DNA from: Cordilura impudica
Taxonomy: Eukaryota; Arthropoda; Insecta; Diptera; Scathophagidae
Length of the DNA stretch: 64,000 nucleotides
Assembly (NCBI GenBank): GCA_963682025.1
Contig: OY821519.1
Coordinates: 193,947,784 to 194,011,783 of the forward strand
Direction: 5' to 3'
Position 1 is the stretch's first letter. The number at the start of each line of letters is the position of its first letter. A program made the translations under genes and the position numbers. Under the pieces are notes generated by a model. It did no database searches, was not told the origin of the DNA, and worked only from the letters and a program-made list of their open reading frames with translations. Below are positions 48,001 through 57,000 of the stretch, in pieces.

Positions 48001-51000
48001 GCCGAAAAAATTAATAAAAATCCCACTCAAATTTGGTTTATGCTTATTTTCTATATCCAGTTAATTGGGCCTGAGAGATAGCGTCTCTAAACGCATGGTA
48101 TAGGGTATCTTATAGTCGGTCTTACTTGTTTCTTTTGCCATAACAGATTCAAATACATCTTTTTGAATTTCCACAATTCTGTTGGAAGTATGTGCGATCA
48201 ACGATTTCAACGGGACGCTAGCCATGGTTTCACTAACAAATATGTTATCTGGTCGACATATCGATTTAGCGGCTGCAACTGCGTTATAGTACGGATAAAT
48301 TTCGAAATTTCTCGATTTATTTTCGCGGCGAATCGCATTGTATTGGTCCTTCGTGAAATTAAATTCCAACAAAAAAAGCTAAGGCCTCATCCGCTGAAAG
48401 TGGAATTGGGGTCTTATTGTCTTCATTGCATTTTTTTAATTTTGAGGGTATGTTTGGGCTTGCCAGACTTTCTTTTAAAATTGCTGCCTTATCAATATTC
48501 CCTCGTTTCCGAGCCGATGTTGCTGCTGCACGCACTAGTAAATTCGTTTCATGATTCGTTTACTTTGAAAGCTCTACTGCCTCTTTACATTTCCCAAACT
48601 CACTTTTGTTGCAAAACGGAACTTTTGGGCAACCGACAGCTACAGAAACAGCTTCTACAACTGGCTTTTTAAATTCAAATTTAAATTCTTTGCTTAGCCA
48701 AACGCTGTTTTCTAGTCTGAAAGTTTCAGCTTTTCTTCCAAACTGTTTTGCATATTTTTCATACTTTCTTGCAAGAGATTTGCAAAAAAGGCGCGTTTTA
48801 TCTAGCAATAAATTCACGTAGTCTTCGAAAATATTCTGAGAACCAATTTTATTTACTACGTAATCCATAACTGCAGCAACTTTCTTGTTTTGCGAACATT
48901 GCTGTAGCAAAATGTCGAACAATTCACTTTTCACTGAAAAAAAACGTTATTCCTTAAAAACGGCTAAAAACGGCGGCTTCAAGTAAGCTTAATTATACTA
49001 ATTACATCCTAATTTATAAGTTTTTGGTCACATTTGCTTGGTCGAACTGAGCCGAAATTTTAAATGCTTACATGAAATCAAAGCTTCAAATCAAAAAAAA
49101 AAAAATGTTTAAGGTTATGAAAAGTCACTTTTTTTTAACAAGAACATAGATACTCACCCATATTTTGGATTTCCGTCTCGAACTTTCCTTGATTTAATTG
49201 CGAAAGGATAAAAAACAACACTTAAACCGATAGAAAAAAAGCTGGCTGCGCACACAGCTTTCTAACACGTGTAAGAAGTTTGACTTTGCTTGGCTGCTTT
49301 AAAACGCTGGGTTGCATTTTACAAAAAAAAAGTGACGATTATATTATTTTGTAGTACATGATGGCATTAAAAAAAAATTAAAAATTGACTTTTCGAAATT
49401 TGAGTTTCGCAAGGAAAAAGGGGTCATTTAACCTAATGTGCATTGCACTGAAAACATATTATATTTTTTCCTATTTATTCCTGAGAGGAACATAGGGCCA
49501 CAACATAAGAACTTCAAAATTGTATGCATAAGGAAAGAAAGAGTTTTAATAAAAACTTCGTTTTTATGGGTTAGATTATTATTTATTGTTTTTTCCAGCA
49601 AATATAAAAATCGGCAGTTATAAACATCACCCTCTGTACACCACTGTGTAGAGGGTATATATCAGTTTATCATTCCGTATGTAACGCATCGAAAAATGAA
49701 TTTTTGACCCCATAAAGTTTATATATTCTTGGTCGTTATAACAACTCGAGTCGATACAGCGATATCCATTTATCCGTGCGTCTGTCTGTTGAAATCACGC
49801 TCATTCACAAAGTTTACCTGGGTAACATTGTTTGTCGTTATTTCGAGTAGGTTGGTATATAAAATGGAGTAAATCGAGCATCATTGTGCCAAGATATGAC
49901 CTAAAATATAGAGACATCTCTATAAAATGTTAAAAATTCAGCGTGTTTGTTGAAATAATTTAATATTAAGTTTATCAAATTGTTTACGTTTTCAAATATT
50001 TTGTTTACATTTAAAAACTAGCAGTAACTCGATGCGCTTCGCTACGCCCCTCGTAACGAAATAAAAAGCAGGCAATACGTTTTGTAGAAAACTATTGTTT
50101 TGTATAGGAGGTGCCATGCCCATTAGTCTGATTCCGCCCATTTTTTGGGCAAATACTCACATTAATAACTTATGAACTCAAAGTCGCTAGACTTTCATTA
50201 TTATAGTACTCCAGTTAATTTATATTAAATACTTACTTTGTATGGGGGTACCACGCCCACTGGTTGAATCTCGCCCATTTTTTTTATGGGACTACTCACA
50301 TTAATAACTCATGAACTCAGACAAAGTTCCAAGGCTTTCACTATTACAGTACTTCAGATATATGACATTATATATCTACTTTGTATGGGAGGTACCACGC
50401 CCTCTGATCGGATTCCGCACATTTTTTTTCGGGTACCAACGTTGATAACTTATGAACTCACATAGAGTGTCAACACTTTACCTATTACAGTACTCTAGAT
50501 ATATGACATTTAATATTTACTTTGTATGGTGGGTACGACGCCTATTGGTCCGATCCCGCCCATTTTTCCGCAACTCCTCGAATTATTTTAATATGTGTAC
50601 ATGTATATAGTTTCAGAACTCTTGTTGTCGTAGTACTCCAGATAAAAATTCACTTTGTATAGGAGGTGACACGCCCACTGGTCCGATCCCGTCCATTATT
50701 TATGAGACTACTCAAATTAATAACTCAATAACTCAGACAAAGTTCCAAGGCTTTCACTATTACAGTATTTCGTATATATGACATTATATATTTACTTTGT
50801 ATTTGAGGTACCACGCCCACTGATCGGACTCCGCCCATTTTTTCTCGAGTACTAACGTTGATAACTTATGAACTCACACAAAGTCTCAAGACTTTATCTA
50901 TAACAGTACTCTAGATATATAACATTTTAAAGTAAATACTTTGTATGGTGGGTACGACGCCTATTGGTCCGATTACGCCCATTTTTTCCGCAAGTGTTCA

Positions 51001-54000
51001 AATTATTTAAATATGTAAGTATATGTATATAGTTTCAGAGCGCTTGCTGTCGTAGTACTCCACATATCGCACCTGTTCCACAAAAGTGTAACAACTCAAA
51101 ATTTCAAAATTTTCAGTACAGACGAAAAACTGTTTCCGTTAATATTGATGATATATTTCAAGAAAAAAATATGTTATTGTAAGAAATTATCATTAAAAAA
51201 AATAAAACCGTTGCTTGCGTTTTTATTTGTTTAGTAGTTGTAGGAAAATAACAAATTTTGGGTTGTTACTCTTTTCGTGAAATTTTGTTATATACTTAGT
51301 GGTATTATTTTGAGTTGTCCCTGTTTAACTGAAAATTCTCACTTGAATTAAAAACATATTAACAAAATACAGGAATGCGAATTTGTTAATGTTTAATAGA
51401 AATAATTAATATTTGGACATATTTAGAGTAATGCAATACAAAATTTATTACATATTTAAAAAAAATTAGAATGAATTAAAATAAACTAAGATTCTATTAA
51501 GTATTTATAGTATGTCTCGTAAAAATTCTTTGGAATAATGTTTTTTTTGACCAGGTCCCCTATATCTCGTTTTTTAACTTCCGATAAGGACAAATTTTCC
51601 GAATAAAAAAATCAGTAACGTTTTTAGCACCAAAAACGTTGTAAATGCCAAAATATAAAAACACTTACTTGAGACTATTCCAATATTCAGTAGACTTTAA
51701 GTTGTTTTGTTTAACATTGACTTTGATAAACTCTGTGTCCTTATACGATGTTTTATAAAAAAACGAGTCAATGTTGTCCTTATCCACGCGTAGAACTTTA
51801 ATGTAACGCCACTTAACTTTTTCGTTGGCCTCATTTATAACAAAATTTTGACCCCATTCTTCTTGTAGGAACTTCAGGTCGTAAAATGCATCATGCGACA
51901 ATTCATGAACTGTGTATGGTGGACCGGTCTTTTTAGCGGTTGCTATTAAAGTGGTATATTGACTTGGTATATACATAATACATTGATAGTATATACTTGT
52001 TTTTTTGCTGTCCGCAGCAGTTGTCTGAATAAAATATTAAATCCAAATCTTGAACATTATTTGACTTTTGTACAAGATTTTTAATATATAAAAGAATGCA
52101 TGTTCCTATTTCATTTGAACCACGCTTTCCCTCGACTTCGGTCCAAAAAAAAGCAATCCACAACTTTCGGTTTAAGGTCACTTATTGTAAAATTATAGCA
52201 ATTTATTTTACTTTTATAATAAAAGCATGATGCAAATCCTTTTGGCAATGGAAGAACTGCTTGTAGATCGTATACAACCACATTGCATTTTTGTTTATCC
52301 AGATCTTTTTCTTTTCTACATAGTTCCTTTTCTTCTTTATGTAAAGTGTAAGCTTCGTTCAGATCATTTCTTCCATTTTCGTCTGAATTTAAAAACGATT
52401 CGCAGAGGTCACATTGATCTTTTCGTGGCTTAAAAAATGAAATATTAAATTCTTCTGTGAATATCCTGTATAACATAATTCTACTTTCAGGAGTTAAATT
52501 ATCAGATTCTCTAAATTCTTTATAGTCCATGTATAGGTCGCCAATACTTTTACCGCTTTCAATATACTCACGTGTTGTTTGGGCGCGTAAGTAATGGGAC
52601 TTACTTTTTACTAAAATGGCCACATCAACGAATTTTTCACTATAATGGTAACAAAACGAAATAAAACAGTAGAATAAACAAACCTAATGCAACTAAAGAG
52701 TGATAAATCGAAATGAAACGCAACTTGAGCAAGCCGTTATAAATTGTAAAAAGGCAAAACTAAAAATGTTACTCTTTATATGATAAAAAAACAAACCGAT
52801 TTGCTTAAACATTTAGAGACAACTAAAAATGTTACTCTTTAGTTGAGTCTAAAAAAGTTATTCTGAAAACAAAGAGAGAGTCATAACGGTTTTTTTTGAC
52901 GAAAGAGGAGACAAAATAATAGATGATTTTTACAGTGGGTAGAGATGACCACAGTGTGTTGTTTTATTGCAAAAAATGAAAATTTAGAAATTTTGAGTTG
53001 TTACACTTTTGTGGAACAGGTGCGATATTATATGTTAAAATTAGATGTTAAAAATTCACTTTGTATGGGAGGTGCCACGCCCACTTGAAAAATCAAAAAA
53101 AAAATTTCAAAATTTCAAAACAATCGGTCCAGTGGTGTAGTCTCCCATAAACCACAAACAAAACAAGTAAGAAAATTATAGTCGGTCTAGACCGACTATA
53201 CGATACCCTATACCATGCGTTTAGAAACCATATCTCTTAGGCCAAACTAACTGGACATAGAAAATAAGATAAACCAAATTTGAGTGGGATTTTTATTAAT
53301 TTTTTTGGCTGCAGATATGAAAAAGTTCATATCGGATGCTATATTTATATGGGGACTAGGTCCAAAAATGGACCGATCCTCATCATGTTTGGTAAAGTCT
53401 CTTGTATTTTGCAAAAATATATACAAACAAAATTTGGGAAGAATCAGTGCAATATTTTTGTTTTTTAATAGATTTAAGTGAAGATCGGGAAGCAGCTCTA
53501 TATGGGGCCTATTTTCTATGTCCAGTTAGTTTGGCCTAAGAGATAGGGTCTCTAAACGCATGGTATAGGGTATCGTATAGTCGGTCTAGACCGACTATAA
53601 GTTTCTTACTTGTTATATATAAGATAGTGCAATAAGTCCAGATATTAATGTAAACGAAAATCCCAGTTGGTGGATATCAAAGATTCGGCTAGCCAAACAC
53701 GCTTACACGCTTACTTGTAATAGTTGGCTTTATTGTTAAAAGCTGAATATGCTTTTCTGATCAGCAATTTAACCGATTTTGTACGAGGGCGGATCAATAA
53801 ACCAAAAATTATATTTCTCAACGTAGTCAAGGGAAAACCCTTTCAAATAATAGGAATTCTTAAGGTCCTCGCCGAGCCATTAGTTTAGGTTTGGAAATAG
53901 AAAATTTTCACAGGGTATAAATCCTGACAATATGGCGGATGAGGTAGAAACTCGTCGCACAATTCATGAAATTTTGGCGACTGCCCGTAAAAAAAAGCGA

Positions 54001-57000
54001 ATTTCTTGACCAAAATGCTGACGTTTTTTAAAATGTTGAATCGGTCCCTTAAGTTAGCATACATCCCGCTTACATCCAAATAAATATGACTCATTGTCCG
54101 TCTTCAATGCCGGCTCGGTTCCATATTTCATCCACCTTTATAAAACGGAGTAAATTCTCGTCCGTATTGCGGTTCAACAACACCAAACACTCCTTTGTTG
54201 TTGCACGTTATTATGAGCGGACAGCTTTCTAAAATCCAACTGTCATTTAAAATGAAATCACAAAGCTTTCACTCTCCGATCGGCCAATATGTGAATTTTT
54301 CTACGTTTTCGGTTGTAGTGACCACACAGAACGTTTGGCGTTACTAGTGTTTGTGCGACCACAAAAATAGTTGACCTAAACCTAGCTTTTATTTCACCAA
54401 ACGACAAGAATCACTTTCTGAATCGATTTAACGATGTCCGTCCGTCCGTCTGTCTGCTTGTTTGTCTGTATGTTCATGTAAATCTTGTAATCAAGTTACA
54501 AGACGCAAATAGAAATATATTTTAATGAAATTTGGTATATAAGCTTTTGTCGGCATAGCTACTACAAATTTGTTTTAGACGACCATTTGCTTTTCTCAAA
54601 CTTCAGTTGAATTATTATATTTCAAATTCACTACACAAATTCAACGTACATAATTAATGTAACAAATTATTGAAAAAAGTATTTATCACTAAGAAAAAAA
54701 AATCAAGAGCCACATCACACACACAATAAAAAAAAATGGAATGAGAATGAAGAAGAAAAATCATTTATATACTCGCGGAAAACTTGATAACTTCTCTCAG
54801 AACTCCTGGAAACGCTGTTCATAGGAAAAAGTGCACAGAATCTGAGATTCTGAGAGTTTTTCTATAGGAAAGACTCTGAATTTTCTGTGGGTAAAAGTCA
54901 TCAGAATTTATTTTTTTAATAGGAAAAAGTTCTCGGCATCTGAGTGTTTCACTATATTAAAAGTCCTCGGACTCTAAATATTTTTGTATAGGTAAAATAA
55001 ATAAACTCGTAACAAGATTTACATTTTCCAATTAGTATTATGAAAAGTTTCCACTTCAATTAATAAATTTCACACAACTTTAATTACTTTGTACTTGTTC
55101 AGGCAATTAGCAATAAATTGTAAAAATATTTCTTAACTTGCTATTGGTTTTTGTGTAAATACACTTTCAGAGTCCCAAAGGTGAAGTGACTCAAGCTGTT
55201 AAAGATGCCATTGATATTGGTTATCGTCATATCGATTGTGCTCACGTTTACCAAAATGAACATGAAGTGGGAGATGGTATTGAGGCTAAAGTAAATGAAG
55301 GTGTTGTTAAACGGTGAGTGGAAAGTAAAATAACTGTTTTTATGTGAGACATGACAAATTTATTTGATTGCTTTTGTAGAGAGGATTTATTTATTACCAG
55401 CAAACTGTGGAATACTTTCCATCGTCCCGATTTGGTACGTGGTGCCTGTGAGACGACACTGAAAAATTTGAAATTATCTTACATCGATTTGTATTTGATT
55501 CATTGGCCTATGGCCTACAAAGAAGATGGTGAATTATTCCCTGTCGATGCTGAGGGTAAAACTGCCTTTTCTGATGTAGACTATGTGGATACCTGGAAAG
55601 AGATGGAAAAATTGGTAAAAGATGGTTTAGTTAAATCGATTGGTGTTTCCAATTTCAATAAAAATCAAATTGAACGTGTTTTGGCAGTGGCCACTATACC
55701 ACCAGCCACTAATCAAATTGAATGCCATCCTTATTTGAACCAAAAGAAATTAATAGAGTTCTGCAAATCGAAAAATATTGCCGTTACCGGTTACAGTCCT
55801 TTGGGTTCACCCAACCGTCCTTGGGCTAAGGCTGGGGATCCCGTGATATTAGAAGATCCAAAGGTATGTTATACATAAACCATTTATGTAGATAAATAAA
55901 AATTGGAATGCCGAATGTCATACATATATATTATTTCTTTGCCAAAGATTGTTGCCATTGCTGATAAATACCAAAAAACAGCTGCCCAAATTCTGATTCG
56001 TTATCAGATACAACGTGGCGTCATTGTTATACCAAAGTCCGTTAACAAGGGCCGTATTGCTTCTAACTTCGATGTCTTTGGTTTTGAATTGTCTGCTGAT
56101 GATGTGGCCGCCATTGATAGTTTCGATTGTAATGGTCGTTTTGTACCTATTTTATCGTAAGTTCAAAATTAGTTTTAATATATATACATATATATTTGTA
56201 TAATTTTATTTATGCAATCTTTCTTATATTAGCGATGCTGGTACTCATCAACATTATCCATTTCATGATGAGTTTTAAGTGTTATTACGTTTCTTTTTAA
56301 AACAATAACACTTAATTTGTGGTAAAAAATAAATAATATTTTATTTGTGCTTGAAGGTTTTCGAAAGTAGCTATTTGTTAAGCGGCTATGATAATCGCTT
56401 TTATTATAACTTGTATGTAATAGAAAATACTGGATAATGTTCCCAAACTTGAATATTTTCCAGGCTTTAGCTATCATTTATCTGTTTTTGCCCTTTTCCC
56501 TCCTATCTTTGCTTGATTTATAATATTGTACAGTGCTTAGAAATTGGATTTGAATAAATTTAAATGTTTTACTTTCTACCAACTTTCGGAGAATTGTAGA
56601 AACTAATAATAAAAATATTATAAAAGTTAAATTCAAGACAAACATAACTAATTTCGAACTTTTGTGTTGAATTCTCGATTTTATCTGTTCTGATAAAAGC
56701 CAAAAACCGATTTCATAAACAATATAAATTTTTCTTTTCATCAAGTGTAGCTTTTAATTTTTCTAAAAATAGCGCTCTTTATTTACATTTTTGTTTTATT
56801 TTTAAGAAATTTAGATTATTCATAAACTCCTACAGAACTAGTAGATAAGCTTAAACCCATTTTAGTTATGTACTGTATATCTGTGGTACATGTGTATGCA
56901 GTATATAAATTTTCATTATGATTATGGCTTATAATTTTATTGTACGTAAAGTAAAAACTCTATAGTTTGTTGGCATTTTAGTGTATTTTTAAAAATATTT

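Larger units (their letters stand above)
45375..49546. mobile_element. TIR/minisatellite element copy 2, with nested insertions
   Basis: The left AAACTCTTTCTTT (45375-45387) and right complement (49534-49546) are the same ends as copy 1 at 8008-8579; adjoining sequence also matches (TAACTCATACTC left, ATGCATAAGG right). Between them: minisatellite 45420-46890 (itself split by the 660-bp repeat), hairpin element 47353-48130, and a transposase relic. That the two ends belong to one insertion is inference. Confidence 0.5.
33107..55170 (+). other. 22-kb intron 1 of the AKR gene
   Basis: Donor GGT|GTAAGT at 33107 and acceptor ACACTTTCAG at 55170, phase 0. The other introns of the gene are 66-137 bp, except the long one before the distal last exon. 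The intron holds TE sequence listed separately: at least seven hairpin-tail copies, a Tc1/mariner relic, two LINE relics, two transposase relics and several tandem arrays. No additional coding exon of the AKR gene was found in it. Confidence 0.85.

Noticed and set aside
48163..48672. 169-codon plus-strand frame as a gene
   Set aside because: It is antisense to the transposase-like relic, whose minus-strand frames carry the recognisable motifs.
50015..51063. Regular repeats as a CRISPR-like array
   Set aside because: Units are contiguous ~140-bp satellites with no unique spacers, and the genome is eukaryotic.
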